From positions 3,136,001-3,200,000 of the forward strand of contig NZ_BSEC01000001.1 of assembly GCF_027923385.1 (NCBI RefSeq): a stretch of 64,000 nucleotides of DNA, in the 5' to 3' direction. This document shows, piece after piece, positions 46,672-54,756 of the stretch; within the stretch, counting starts at the first letter, position 1; every line of letters starts with the position of its first letter. Below the pieces are notes generated by a model. The model was not told the origin of the DNA and made no database searches. It saw nothing but the letters and a program-made list of their open reading frames with translations. The stretch comes from Methylocystis echinoides (GTDB taxonomy: Bacteria; Pseudomonadota; Alphaproteobacteria; Rhizobiales; Beijerinckiaceae). Both the position numbers and the translations under genes were made by a program.

Positions 46672-47790
46672 ATGACCCTGATGTTGGCCAGCGTTCTGTC
46701 GCGCGAGGAAGCGGAGGTCGCTCTCGCCCATGGCGCCGACATCATCGACTGCAAGGACCCGGCGCGCGGCGCGCTCGGGGCGCTGTCGCTGGCGCAGGTG
46801 GCGGACATTGTCGCGGCCATCGACGGCCGCCTGCCGGTCAGCGCCGTGGTCGACCTGCCGCATGACGCCGCCCACGCCCGCCGCGCCTTCGAGGAGGCGG
46901 CCGAAACCGGCGTCGATTACATCAAATTCGCCCTGCCCCAGACGCCCGACGCCGGCGAGATCATCGCCCGGCTGGCGCCGGTGGCGCAGAAGGTGAAGCT
47001 CGTCGCCGTGCTCTTCGCTGACCTTGCGCCCGCTTTCGAGCATCTCCCCGCGCTCGCGCTGGCGGGCTTCCACGGCGCCATGCTGGACACGGCGCACAAG
47101 GGCAAGGGCCGGCTCATCGACATGATGTCGGTCGGCGCGCTCTCCGAATTCACCGCCCGCTGCCGCGAGCTGCGCCTCGCCGCCGGCCTAGCCGGGGCGC
47201 TGGAGCCGCCGGACGTGCCGCGCCTGCTCGTCACCGGGCCGGACGTTCTGGGCTTCCGTGGCGCGCTCTGCGCCCAGGGCGACCGTCGCGCGGGGCTCGA
47301 CGCCGCCGCCACCGCGCTGATCCGCGACCTGATCCCCACCCGCAGCGACAAGATCGAGACGCTCGCCGCCGAATGGGCGCTGATCGCGCGCGGCTACATC
47401 GAGCCGCCGGGGCTCAACGAGACCGATTGCGTCTTCCTGCACGATTACGTCGTGCCGGTCGAGGTCGGCGCCTATGCGCATGAATATGGCCATACGCAGC
47501 GCGTGCGCTTCAATGTCGACGCGGAAGTGGCGCGTCTCGACGTGACCGACGACATGCGCTCGGTGTTTTCGTACGACGTCATCATGGACGCCATCAAGGT
47601 GATCCTCTCGGGCGGCCATATCGCCATGGTGGAGACGATCGCCGAGCGTCTGGCCGAAAGCGTGCTGCTGCACGAGCGGGTGCGCTCGGTGACCGTGCAG
47701 GTCGAGAAGCTCGACGTCGCGCCCGGCGCGGTGGGCGTGAAGATCCGGCGCGAGCGGCATCCCGACCCGCGCCGCATCAAGCCGAACTGA
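46672..47790 (+). CDS. Fused (5-formylfuran-3-yl)methyl phosphate synthase-like (DUF556/MfnB) and dihydroneopterin aldolase (FolB) protein
   Basis: Two enzymes in one chain of 372 residues. Residues 1-235 are a DUF556/MfnB barrel: MLASVLSREEAEVALAHGAD and DCKDPARGALGAL with the Lys that matches the Schiff-base position. In archaea MfnB makes the furan precursor of methanofuran. Residues 255-372 are FolB-like (VFLHDYVVPVEVGAYAHEYG), a pterin aldolase that would serve folate or H4MPT synthesis. ATG at 46672 has GGAG ten bases upstream. First gene of the C1 cofactor cluster. The exact bacterial reactions are inferred from families. Confidence 0.85.
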   Translation: MTLMLASVLSREEAEVALAHGADIIDCKDPARGALGALSLAQVADIVAAIDGRLPVSAVVDLPHDAAHARRAFEEAAETGVDYIKFALPQTPDAGEIIARLAPVAQKVKLVAVLFADLAPAFEHLPALALAGFHGAMLDTAHKGKGRLIDMMSVGALSEFTARCRELRLAAGLAGALEPPDVPRLLVTGPDVLGFRGALCAQGDRRAGLDAAATALIRDLIPTRSDKIETLAAEWALIARGYIEPPGLNETDCVFLHDYVVPVEVGAYAHEYGHTQRVRFNVDAEVARLDVTDDMRSVFSYDVIMDAIKVILSGGHIAMVETIAERLAESVLLHERVRSVTVQVEKLDVAPGAVGVKIRRERHPDPRRIKPN

Positions 47791-47794
47791 CGCC

Positions 47795-48433
47795 ATGCCG
47801 CGCGAGGCCCGCCCCCTTCTCGTCGCCAAGATCGGCGGCAGCCTCCACGATTCGCCCAATCTCGCCGGCTGGATCGAGGCGCTCCGGGCATGGCCGCACC
47901 GGCTGACGCTGGTCTCCGGCGGCGGCCCCTTCGCCGACGCCGTGCGCGCCGCGCAGCCGAAACTGCGCTATGACGACGAAACCGCCCACGCGATGGCGGT
48001 GCTGGCCATGGAGCAATATGCGCTGGCGCTGGCGCGCCTCCACGACCTCGACCTTGCCGCGACCCCCGGCGAGATGGCCGAGGTCCATGAGCGGGGACGC
48101 ATTGCGCTGTGGCGGGCGTCGGAAATGGTTTCGGCCGCGACGGACATCGCGCCGGGCTGGGACGTCACCTCGGACAGTCTCGCCGCCTGGCTCGCGCGCC
48201 GATGCGGCGCCTCCGCGCTGCTGATGATCAAGAGCGTCGACATCGGCGCCGATTCTGCTTTGCCCGGCCTTGTCTCGGCCGGCGTTGTCGATCCGGCCTT
48301 TCCCGACTATGTCGACGGAACGCCCGTCACCGTCGCCGGCCCGCGCGCGCTCGCCCATGCGACGCAAAAACTGGCCAGCGGCGCCCTGCCCGGCGTTCCC
48401 GTCGCCTCCGCAACACAGAAGATCGCTTCATGA
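47795..48433 (+). CDS. Amino acid kinase family protein of the H4MPT/methanofuran cluster (MfnE-like)
   Basis: A 212-residue kinase of the aspartate/uridylate-kinase fold. The N-terminal LLVAKIGGSLHDSPN is the ATP-phosphate loop, followed by TLVSGGGPFADAVRAAQP and the C-terminal SALLMIKSVDIGADS. In archaea MfnE of this superfamily phosphorylates aminomethylfuran methyl phosphate for methanofuran. Here the partner is the MfnB-like gene four bases upstream, and its stop overlaps the next start (ATGA). A role in the methanofuran-like cofactor of methylotrophs is likely but inferred. Confidence 0.78.
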   Translation: MPREARPLLVAKIGGSLHDSPNLAGWIEALRAWPHRLTLVSGGGPFADAVRAAQPKLRYDDETAHAMAVLAMEQYALALARLHDLDLAATPGEMAEVHERGRIALWRASEMVSAATDIAPGWDVTSDSLAAWLARRCGASALLMIKSVDIGADSALPGLVSAGVVDPAFPDYVDGTPVTVAGPRALAHATQKLASGALPGVPVASATQKIAS

Positions 48434-48987
48434 CAAAAAAACAGGTTGTCACGCCGCGCTGGGGATGGGCGCTCACGGGCTCCGGCCATTTCTTCACCGA
48501 AAGTCTGGAGATGATCCGCACGCTCGGCCATTGCGACCTCTTCGTCAGCAAGGCGGCGGCGGAGGTCGTGCGCATGTACAAGCACGATCTCAACCTCCCC
48601 GACACGATCCGCATCTTCAAGGACACGACCGCCAGCGCCGCGCCGGTCGGTGGCTTCTACTACAACGTCTATCACACGCTCGTCGTCGCGCCGGCGACCT
48701 CGAACACGGTGGCCAAGGCCGTCTATGGCATCTCCGACAATCTGGCGACGAACGTCTTCGCACAGGCCGGCAAGTGCCGCGTGCCGACGATCGTCTTCGC
48801 CTGCGACACGGCGCCGGAGCTCGAAACCCGCGCGCCCAAGGGCATGGTGATGGTCTATCCGCGTCGGATCGATCTGGAGAACACCGACAAGCTGAAGACT
48901 TTCGAGGCGACGCAGGTGGTCGAGAGCCTCGCCGCGCTTCAGGAAGCCGTGGAGCGGCGCAAGCGCGAGCTGGCCGAGCAGGCGTAA
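48430..48987 (+). CDS. Archaeoflavoprotein-like dihydromethanopterin reductase family protein (AfpA/DmrB-like)
   Basis: A 185-residue FMN-binding flavoprotein of the AfpA/Dmr family. It has WGWALTGSGHFFTESLEMI, the FMN region VVAPATSNTVAKAVYGISD and a C-terminal Arg/Glu-rich helix. In methylotrophs members of this family reduce dihydromethanopterin to H4MPT or act as an electron carrier. ATG at 48430 overlaps the previous stop. Function is by family and cluster. Confidence 0.82.
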   Translation: MTKKQVVTPRWGWALTGSGHFFTESLEMIRTLGHCDLFVSKAAAEVVRMYKHDLNLPDTIRIFKDTTASAAPVGGFYYNVYHTLVVAPATSNTVAKAVYGISDNLATNVFAQAGKCRVPTIVFACDTAPELETRAPKGMVMVYPRRIDLENTDKLKTFEATQVVESLAALQEAVERRKRELAEQA

Positions 48988-48993
48988 CCTGCT

Positions 48994-49154
48994 CCCTCTC
49001 CCCGCTTGCGGGGAGAGGGCTGGGGGTGAGGGGCAGGCCGTGATGAGAAGCAATAGCCTGGAAATCACCCTCACAGCCGCCGCAAAACGGGTTACATGAG
49101 TCGATGCGGCCAAGCCCCTCACCCCAACCCTCTCCCCGTCTTGCGGGGAGAGGG
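48994..49154. repeat. Pair of inverted REP-like palindromes
   Basis: Two GC-rich palindromes (arms 48994-49005/49008-49019 and 49128-49138/49144-49154), each based on CCCTCTCCCCG, lie in opposite orientation. Each adds a flanking CCCCTCACCCC-type tail. The same unit recurs at 54702-54747. This is the layout of a REP pair (BIME). It fills the gap between the flavoprotein gene and the next H4MPT gene. Confidence 0.82.
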
Positions 49155-49190
49155 GGTTAGCCGCGCCGGACCTGTAAGAAAGCCCCGAGC

Positions 49191-50591
49191 ATGAGCGAAC
49201 GCCTGCTGTTTCTCACCGGCCATCTGGCCCATCCGCGACTGGAGCGGATGGTCGCCGGCTTTGGCGAGAAGGCGCAGGGCTGGCGCATCCACGACATTGG
49301 CGTGAAGGTCGCGGCGCTGATGACGCAGGACATCATCCTGCGCCGCCTGCCCCGCCCGCTGGAGGCAGACCGCGTCATCCTGCCCGGACGCTGCCGCGCC
49401 GATCTCGACGCGCTGACGGAAGCCTTCGGCGTCCCTTTCGAGCGCGGACCGGAGGAAATCGCCGACCTCCCGGCCTGGCTCGGTCACGGGGGCGGCGCGC
49501 CGGATCTCTCGCGCTACGACATGCGCATTTTCGCGGAGATCGTCGACGCCTCGAAGATGCGCGTCGCCGAAGTCGTGGAAAAGGCGCGCGGCCTCGTGCG
49601 CGACGGCGCCGATGTGATTGACCTCGGCTGCCTGCCCGACACGCCCTTCGACCATATGGAAGAGACCATCGCCGCGCTGAAGGCGGAAGGGTTCAGGGTC
49701 TCGGTCGACTCGGCGAATGTGTCGGAGCTCTCCCGCGCCGTGGCGGCGGGGGCCGATCATCTGCTCAGCCTCGACGAAGAGACGCTCTCGATCCTGCCCG
49801 ACAATTCGGCCCTCGTGCCGGTGCTGGTGCCGCGCCCGCATGGCGATCTCGATTCGCTGCAACGCGCCGCGAAGATCGCCCGCGCGAAGGGGATCAACTT
49901 CATCCTCGATCCGATTCTCGACCCCATCCATTTCGGCTTCGCGGCCTCCATCGCGCGCTATGTGGAACTGCGCGCGCGCGAGCCCGAGGCGGAGATCATG
50001 ATGGGGACCGGCAATCTCACCGAACTCACCGACGCAGACACCGCGGGCATCACCGCAGCCATGCTGGGCGTCTGCTCCGAGCTGGACATTCGCTATCTAC
50101 TCACCGTGCAGGTGAGCCCGCACACGCGCCGCACGCTGCAGGAACATGACGCGGCCCGTCGCCTGATGTATGCGGCGCGCGCCGATCGCGCCTTGCCGAA
50201 GGGCTACAGCGACGCGCTGCTTCAGGTGCACGACAGGCGCCCCTTTTCGTCGACGCCCGGCGAGATCGCCGAACTTGCGCGCGAATTGCGCGACTCGAAT
50301 TTTCGCATCGAGACGTCGCATGACGGCGTGCATATTTTCGCCAAGCATTTTCATGCGGTGGAACAGGACGCCATGTCGCTCTTTCCGCACCTGAATGTCG
50401 AACACGACGGCGGCCACGCCTTTTACCTGGGAACCGAACTGATGAAAGCCGAACTCGCGTTCCGGCTCGGCAAACGCTACCGGCAGGATGAGCCGCTCGA
50501 TTTTGGCGTCGCCATGGACGTCGCCGATGAAGACGCAACGCGCTTCAGGGAAGCTGGCCACACCCTGCGCAAGGCGGGCGAAGGGAAATGA
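49191..50591 (+). CDS. DUF6513 / dihydropteroate synthase-like protein of H4MPT synthesis
   Basis: A 466-residue protein whose centre (about residues 110-330) is a DHPS-like TIM barrel: MRIFAEIVDASKM, GADVIDLGCLPDTPFDHMEE, FILDPILDPIHFGFA and MMGTGNLTELTDADT. The flanking parts are specific to the DUF6513 group found in H4MPT-using methylotrophs and methanogens. It probably joins the pterin and aminobenzene parts, replacing normal dihydropteroate synthase, but this is not settled. The stop is one base before the next gene. ATG at 49191 chosen. Confidence 0.82.
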   Translation: MSERLLFLTGHLAHPRLERMVAGFGEKAQGWRIHDIGVKVAALMTQDIILRRLPRPLEADRVILPGRCRADLDALTEAFGVPFERGPEEIADLPAWLGHGGGAPDLSRYDMRIFAEIVDASKMRVAEVVEKARGLVRDGADVIDLGCLPDTPFDHMEETIAALKAEGFRVSVDSANVSELSRAVAAGADHLLSLDEETLSILPDNSALVPVLVPRPHGDLDSLQRAAKIARAKGINFILDPILDPIHFGFAASIARYVELRAREPEAEIMMGTGNLTELTDADTAGITAAMLGVCSELDIRYLLTVQVSPHTRRTLQEHDAARRLMYAARADRALPKGYSDALLQVHDRRPFSSTPGEIAELARELRDSNFRIETSHDGVHIFAKHFHAVEQDAMSLFPHLNVEHDGGHAFYLGTELMKAELAFRLGKRYRQDEPLDFGVAMDVADEDATRFREAGHTLRKAGEGK

Positions 50592-50592
50592 C

Positions 50593-51156
50593 ATGCCGCT
50601 GATACACGAATGCGTCGTCACCACGCTCTCGGCGGAAGGACGCCCCCATATCGCGCCCCTCGGCCTCATCGAGGACGGCGCGCACTGGATCGCCGCGCCG
50701 TTCCGGCCCTCGACGACGCTGTTCAATCTGGAGCACGGCAAGAAATTCACGGCGAGCTTTACGGATGATCCGCGCATTTTCGCCGGCCTCGTGACCGGCG
50801 TGCGCAGTTTTCCGCTCACCGACATCGAAGGCTGGCCGGCGCCGCGCCTCTCGGTGGCGCTGGCCCATGCCGAGCTGGAGATCGATCGCGTCGAGGCGGA
50901 CGAAACACGCCCGCGCTTCTTCTGCCGCGTCCGACATACGGAATCACACCGGCCGTTCCTCGGCATGAACCGCGCGCGTTCGGCGGTTCTCGAGGCGGCG
51001 ATTCTGGCGACGCGCCTGGGTCGGCTGTCGCGGAAGAAGATCGACAGCGAACTCGACTATCTCAGCATCGCTATCGAGAAGACCGCAGGCGAGGCCGAGC
51101 GCGAGGCCTGGGAGATGGTGATGGAAAAAATACGCGCGCATTTCGACAAGACGTGA
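50593..51156 (+). CDS. DUF447 family protein of the H4MPT cluster
   Basis: A 187-residue protein with FMN-binding split-barrel character: IHECVVTTLSAEGRPHIAPL, then APFRPSTTLFNL and a C-terminal helix-rich part. DUF447 genes occur in methanogens and in H4MPT-dependent methylotrophs, and almost always with the genes seen here. Its role in cofactor synthesis has not been assigned from what I can see. ATG at 50593, one base after the upstream stop, so translation is coupled. Confidence 0.82.
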   Translation: MPLIHECVVTTLSAEGRPHIAPLGLIEDGAHWIAAPFRPSTTLFNLEHGKKFTASFTDDPRIFAGLVTGVRSFPLTDIEGWPAPRLSVALAHAELEIDRVEADETRPRFFCRVRHTESHRPFLGMNRARSAVLEAAILATRLGRLSRKKIDSELDYLSIAIEKTAGEAEREAWEMVMEKIRAHFDKT

Positions 51157-51211
51157 GGCTTACGCCTCCTGTTCTCGAGTCGGGGAAAAAGCCAATACTT
51201 GGCCTTTTCTG

Positions 51212-52243
51212 TCAGCTTTCGAGTCGGAGCAGCGCGAGGGACGCCGCAGGCGCGCAGTCGCCGGCGGCCGCCGCGAGCGCGGCGGGCGCATCGAGGAAGT
51301 CAGCGAAATCCCGATAGGCGCGGCCTTGCGCCATCACGAGTCGCGCCACGAGGTCGCGGCCCACGCCCGCGCCGACGACCGGCGCCGCAGGGGAAAAGGC
51401 GTTGCGCGAGTCGAGGAGCGCGATCTGATCCTCGATCACCCGCAGCTGCGCGCGGGCAAGATAATCGGCGAATGCGCGCGCCTGCGCGTCGCCCAGCCGG
51501 TCCTCGCCGACAAGACGCGAAAGCCGCGCGGAGGCGGCGGCGACGGTTTTCGGCCGGCCGTCCGCCGTCGGCGACAGATCGGCGCGGCTGTCGCCCTCCG
51601 GCAGATCGCCGAGCACCCGGCGGACATCCGCCATGGACGCAAAGCTTTCGTTGACGAGCAGCGTCCAGCGTCCAGCGACGGGCGCGCGGCTCGTATAGGC
51701 CTGCGGCGCGCCGCGGGAGAAACCGGCATAAGCGAGTTCGCCCTGCGCGAGCCGTTCGGCGTCGGTCTCGCCGAGCGCCGCGACCGCGCCCTTGCGAATG
51801 GGGACGAGGTCCGTCGTCGTCGATCCCATGTCGATCAACAGCGCCTCAGCGCAATGCTGCGCGACCAGTTCCGCGCTCGCGCGCCAGTTCGCCGAGGCGA
51901 TGGCGCGCGCCGCCTGCGCAACCTCGGCGCGCGCCACGAAGCCGCGCGCGCCCGCGTAAAAGAGTATCTCCCCGGCGGCGATCTCCCGCGCGGCGATGGC
52001 GGCGACGGAGACGACGCCCTGCGTTCGATCGACGAAGGCGTCGGAAAGTTCCGCCGTCATGGTGATGCGGTGCCGGTCGGCGGGGCCGAGTTCTGCGAGC
52101 GTGTCCCGAATCGGCGCTTCGAGATGCGCGAGACCCAGATGCGGGGCGCAAGCGCGCTGCGTCACGGCGACGAGCCGTCCCGCCTCCACGCGCGCCGCCT
52201 TCACATGGGCGCCGCCAATGTCCCAGCCGATGGTCGTCGTCAT
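51212..52243 (-). CDS. H4MPT-linked C1-pathway protein, hydantoinase/ASKHA-fold (MfnF-like)
   Basis: A 343-residue protein of the hydantoinase A/acetate-kinase-like fold: IGWDIGGAHVKAARVEAGRL at the N-terminus and ALLIDMGSTTTDLVPI (about residue 138) as the second phosphate loop. Members are found next to fae/mtdB in methylotrophs; archaeal MfnF condenses the two halves of methanofuran. It is convergent with the DUF447 gene and downstream of fae on the same strand, but a terminator separates it from fae. The reaction in bacteria is inferred. Confidence 0.82.
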   Translation of the reverse strand: MTTTIGWDIGGAHVKAARVEAGRLVAVTQRACAPHLGLAHLEAPIRDTLAELGPADRHRITMTAELSDAFVDRTQGVVSVAAIAAREIAAGEILFYAGARGFVARAEVAQAARAIASANWRASAELVAQHCAEALLIDMGSTTTDLVPIRKGAVAALGETDAERLAQGELAYAGFSRGAPQAYTSRAPVAGRWTLLVNESFASMADVRRVLGDLPEGDSRADLSPTADGRPKTVAAASARLSRLVGEDRLGDAQARAFADYLARAQLRVIEDQIALLDSRNAFSPAAPVVGAGVGRDLVARLVMAQGRAYRDFADFLDAPAALAAAAGDCAPAASLALLRLES

Positions 52244-52270
52244 TTCCGGTTACTACACCAGACAAAGAAA

Positions 52271-52295
52271 AAGGGGAGCCACGAGGGCTCCCCTT
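52271..52295 (-). terminator. Rho-independent terminator after fae
   Basis: Perfect 10-bp stem AAGGGGAGCC/GGCTCCCCTT with a 5-base loop. On the minus strand it is followed by a T-rich run (TTTCTTTG). It starts 24 bases past the fae stop and would end the highly expressed fae message before the next gene. Confidence 0.88.
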
Positions 52296-52318
52296 CCGTT
52301 CGAGCCTGAAGCCCGAAA

Positions 52319-52828
52319 TCAGTTCGGAGCGAAGGGGTGCTTCGCGTCGTTGCGCTTGGCGACGACTTCCGAGGCCTTCGGCTCGCCGCGAACGGCGCGG
52401 GCGATGGCTTCCTTCGTGGCGGTGTAGTTGTAGTCTTGGATCTTCTTGTCGTCCGAAGCGTCCCAGTGAATGAACACGCCGACCGAAATGAAGATGTCGT
52501 CGGCTTCCGAAACCGGAATCACGCCTTCGGCGACCGAATCGGCAACCGCCTTGGCGACGCCGTGCTGGGCCGGGCCGAACATCTGGACAGCCTGCTTGGC
52601 GCCCTTGATGGTGACCTTGTTGAACAGGATGGTGTTCGGCTTGCAGAGCAGGTTCGGCGCAACGACCGCGAGAAGCGTCGTGAAGCCGTCCTTGTTGTTG
52701 ACCAGCGCGTTGGCGAAGGCAAGCTCGGCGGCCGAACCGCGCGGACCCATGATCAGGTCGATGTGCGCGACTTCGTTGCCTTCACCGACGAGCGACTCGC
52801 CGACCAGCATCTTGTTGATAAGAGCCAT
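52319..52828 (-). CDS. fae: Formaldehyde-activating enzyme
   Basis: Condenses formaldehyde with tetrahydromethanopterin to methylene-H4MPT, the entry of the C1 oxidation pathway, in the cytoplasm. 169 residues, the normal length. It has the family start [19 protein letters not shown] (the conserved His of the active site lies in VAHID), [16 protein letters not shown] and [18 protein letters not shown]. The ATG at 52828 has AAGGA upstream. It lies 160 bases after mtdB on the same strand and has its own strong terminator, as expected of a very abundant protein. Confidence 0.97.
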   Translation of the reverse strand: MALINKMLVGESLVGEGNEVAHIDLIMGPRGSAAELAFANALVNNKDGFTTLLAVVAPNLLCKPNTILFNKVTIKGAKQAVQMFGPAQHGVAKAVADSVAEGVIPVSEADDIFISVGVFIHWDASDDKKIQDYNYTATKEAIARAVRGEPKASEVVAKRNDAKHPFAPN

Positions 52829-52862
52829 GTGCGTTTCCTTTCAGCGAAACATACCCACCCGC

Positions 52863-52937
52863 CTCAAGAACGGGCGTTTTCGTAAAACCTGCGCGTGACG
52901 CGCGGGCCTTGAGAAGCGTCGCGGATCGCCGCGACGC
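52863..52937 (-). promoter_or_regulatory. Hairpin-rich mtdB-fae spacer
   Basis: The spacer holds a perfect 9-bp hairpin (52916-52924/52929-52937, GCGTCGCGG with loop ATCG) and a second structure closed by CTCAAG (52863-52868) and CTTGAG (52908-52913). No T-run follows. It may be an RNA-processing or attenuator element for the fae leader. The fae promoter could not be fixed. Confidence 0.5.
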
Positions 52938-52988
52938 GCACTCAACCGGTTTCGCGCGCCCCGCTCATCGCCAGGGCGCGCGCAAAAT

Positions 52989-53879
52989 TCAGACGAGCTG
53001 CCGCGCCAGCGCGAAAGCGTGGCGGAAGTCGAGGCAGAGCGGCTTGTCGGAGGTGACCATCTGCTTGAACAGGCCCGATTCCGTGCCGTATTTCACATTG
53101 CCGATGGCGAGCGCGCCAATGCCCAGCGCGCCATGATCCGAGACCACGACGCCATTGTCGTGCAGGCCGCAGCCCTCGACGCCCAGCGGCGGCACGGCGT
53201 TCACATCGGCGGCGATCAGCAGGTTCTTCGCGGCGTTGAGATCGGCCTTGGACAGGACCTGCACGCCAGCGCGGGCGCAGCACAGGGCGACTTCATGCTT
53301 CAGGAGCAGCTCGCGCACCATCTCGCTGTTGCTGCCGTCGGCCGGCGTCACCTTGATGTTGAAGCGCTTGTTCATCTCGTCGGCCTGCTTGGCGACGCGA
53401 TCCAGGCCACTGTAGCCGACCACCGTGACCTCAGCGCCTTCCAGCGCCGAAATGACGGCCGAGGAATAGCCGACGACGCCGGTCGCGCCGTAGATCACGA
53501 TCTTGGCGCCCTTGAGCTCCCGGCCCTTCTTCTCGCGCAGGATCTTCTCCGTGCAGGCGACCATCGCGCCGGCGGTGGTGAAGGAGCCGTAAGGGTCGGC
53601 GAAGAGGGACACTTCGAAGGGCTTCAGCAGCGCCTTCTTGGCTTCCTCGAGCATGTCGAGCGCCAGCACGGCGTCGCGACCCGCGAAGAAAATGCCGGTT
53701 TTCAGGGCGGCGGAGGGCGCGCGGGAGAACATGGCGTCCTGCACCAGCGCGGTGACTTCGTCGAGGGTGACATTGGTATAGGGAATCGCCGAATCGTAGC
53801 CGGCGTCCAGGGCCATGTTCACATCGAAGGGGCTCATATGCTTCAACGTGCTGAGCATATGCAGAATTGCTTTGGCCAT
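52989..53879 (-). CDS. mtdB: NAD(P)-dependent methylene-tetrahydromethanopterin dehydrogenase
   Basis: Oxidises methylene-H4MPT to methenyl-H4MPT, the step after Fae. 296 residues: N-terminal substrate domain with LKHMSPFDVNMALDAGYD and a Rossmann domain with IVIYGATGVVGYSSAV, an NAD(P)-binding loop. The C-terminal half includes LLIAADVNAVPPLGVEG. The ATG at 53879 (MAKAILHML) has GGGGAA upstream; the frame continues upstream but gives no family sequence. MtdA and MtdB are related and I chose MtdB because of the sequence and the next-door fae. Length fits. Confidence 0.93.
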   Translation of the reverse strand: MAKAILHMLSTLKHMSPFDVNMALDAGYDSAIPYTNVTLDEVTALVQDAMFSRAPSAALKTGIFFAGRDAVLALDMLEEAKKALLKPFEVSLFADPYGSFTTAGAMVACTEKILREKKGRELKGAKIVIYGATGVVGYSSAVISALEGAEVTVVGYSGLDRVAKQADEMNKRFNIKVTPADGSNSEMVRELLLKHEVALCCARAGVQVLSKADLNAAKNLLIAADVNAVPPLGVEGCGLHDNGVVVSDHGALGIGALAIGNVKYGTESGLFKQMVTSDKPLCLDFRHAFALARQLV

Positions 53880-54277
53880 AGGAATTTCCCCAACCTTTGT
53901 CATTCTGGCCGCCGCCCTCTGGCAATGGATGGGCGTGGCGGGAGGACAGGCTCCGGCGCTGTCGATTTTCGGTGACTCCGGGCATGGGACGGCGCGCAGC
54001 GGGTCCACCCGGAAACGACGGAAAGGCTTAGACCCCAGAACGCCGCCAATGTCCAGAGGCGAGTTGGCGCAGTTCGGGCCCCGTTTCGCCTTCCGGTCAG
54101 CTTTGGGCCGCCCCCCGGTTGACGCTCGCCGCGCTTTGCTCTTATAAGGCCCCGGAACAGGGCTCGACGCGAGAGCGGCGAGCCTTTGTGTCGTTTCCAC
54201 CCATCCGCCGGCGGATCGTGGGCCTTCAGGCCGCCCGGGGCGTATGGAAGCGCTACCAAGGTTTGAAAGGAAGTTCC
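53880..54277. other. Divergent region between mtdB and rpmB
   Basis: No gene is seen here. It should hold the mtdB promoter on the minus strand, which I could not place, and the rpmB promoter at 54119-54148. The rest is GC-rich without clear repeats. Confidence 0.5.
54119..54148 (+). promoter_or_regulatory. Predicted sigma-70 promoter of rpmB
   Basis: TTGACG at 54119-54124, an 18-base spacer and TATAAG at 54143-54148. This is close to the housekeeping consensus and rare in such GC-rich sequence. It lies about 130 bases before the rpmB start. Confidence 0.6.
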
Positions 54278-54571
54278 ATGTCCCGGCGTTGCGAGCTGAC
54301 CGGCAAGGGCGTTCAGACGGGGAATCTCGTCAGCCACTCCAATCGCAAGACGCGCACGCGTTTTCTGCCCAATCTCGTCAATGTGACGCTGGCCTCCGAG
54401 GCGCTCGCGCGCTCGGTTCGCCTGCGCATTTCGGCGGCGGCCCTGCGCTCGGTCGAGCATCGCGGCGGCCTCGACGCCTTCCTGGCCAAGGCCAGCAACG
54501 ACGAGCTGTCGCAGAACGCCCGCGAGCTGAAGCGCGAGATCGAGAAGAAGCAGGCCGGCGCGACCGCCTGA
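54278..54571 (+). CDS. rpmB: Large-subunit ribosomal protein bL28
   Basis: Structural protein of the 50S ribosomal subunit, 97 residues. The N-terminus [20 protein letters not shown] and [14 protein letters not shown] are the bL28 signature. The alphaproteobacterial C-terminal extension ([14 protein letters not shown] onward) is present. ATG at 54278 with AAAGGAAG upstream. Transcribed alone, from a good promoter to a strong terminator. Confidence 0.97.
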   Translation: MSRRCELTGKGVQTGNLVSHSNRKTRTRFLPNLVNVTLASEALARSVRLRISAAALRSVEHRGGLDAFLAKASNDELSQNARELKREIEKKQAGATA

Positions 54572-54591
54572 TCCTTCCGCTGAAGAAACAC

Positions 54592-54624
54592 AAAACCCCG
54601 GCGCCTTGACGGCGCCGGGGTTTT
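54592..54624 (+). terminator. Rho-independent terminator after rpmB
   Basis: Perfect 14-bp stem (54592-54605 and 54611-54624, AAAACCCCGGCGCC) with a 5-base loop; the T-run at 54621-54625 ends it. The A-run on the other side lets it also work for minus-strand transcripts. It begins 20 bases after the rpmB stop. Confidence 0.92.
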
Positions 54625-54701
54625 TGTCGTTTGCGGCAGTGGGCGCCGAAGCGCCCGTCCCTGAACCATGATTCGTACGGGCCGCCTTGGAAGCGCTCGA
54701 A

Positions 54702-54747
54702 CGGCCTGCCCCTCACCCCAACCCTCTCCACGCTCGCGGGGAGAGGG
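54702..54747. repeat. REP-like palindromic repeat
   Basis: A CCCCTCACCCC tail followed by CCCTCTCCACGCTCGC and GGGGAGAGGG. It is the same family as the pair at 48994-49154, with one mismatch in the stem. It lies just past the thrS stop. Confidence 0.78.
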
Positions 54748-54756
54748 CGTTAGGTC

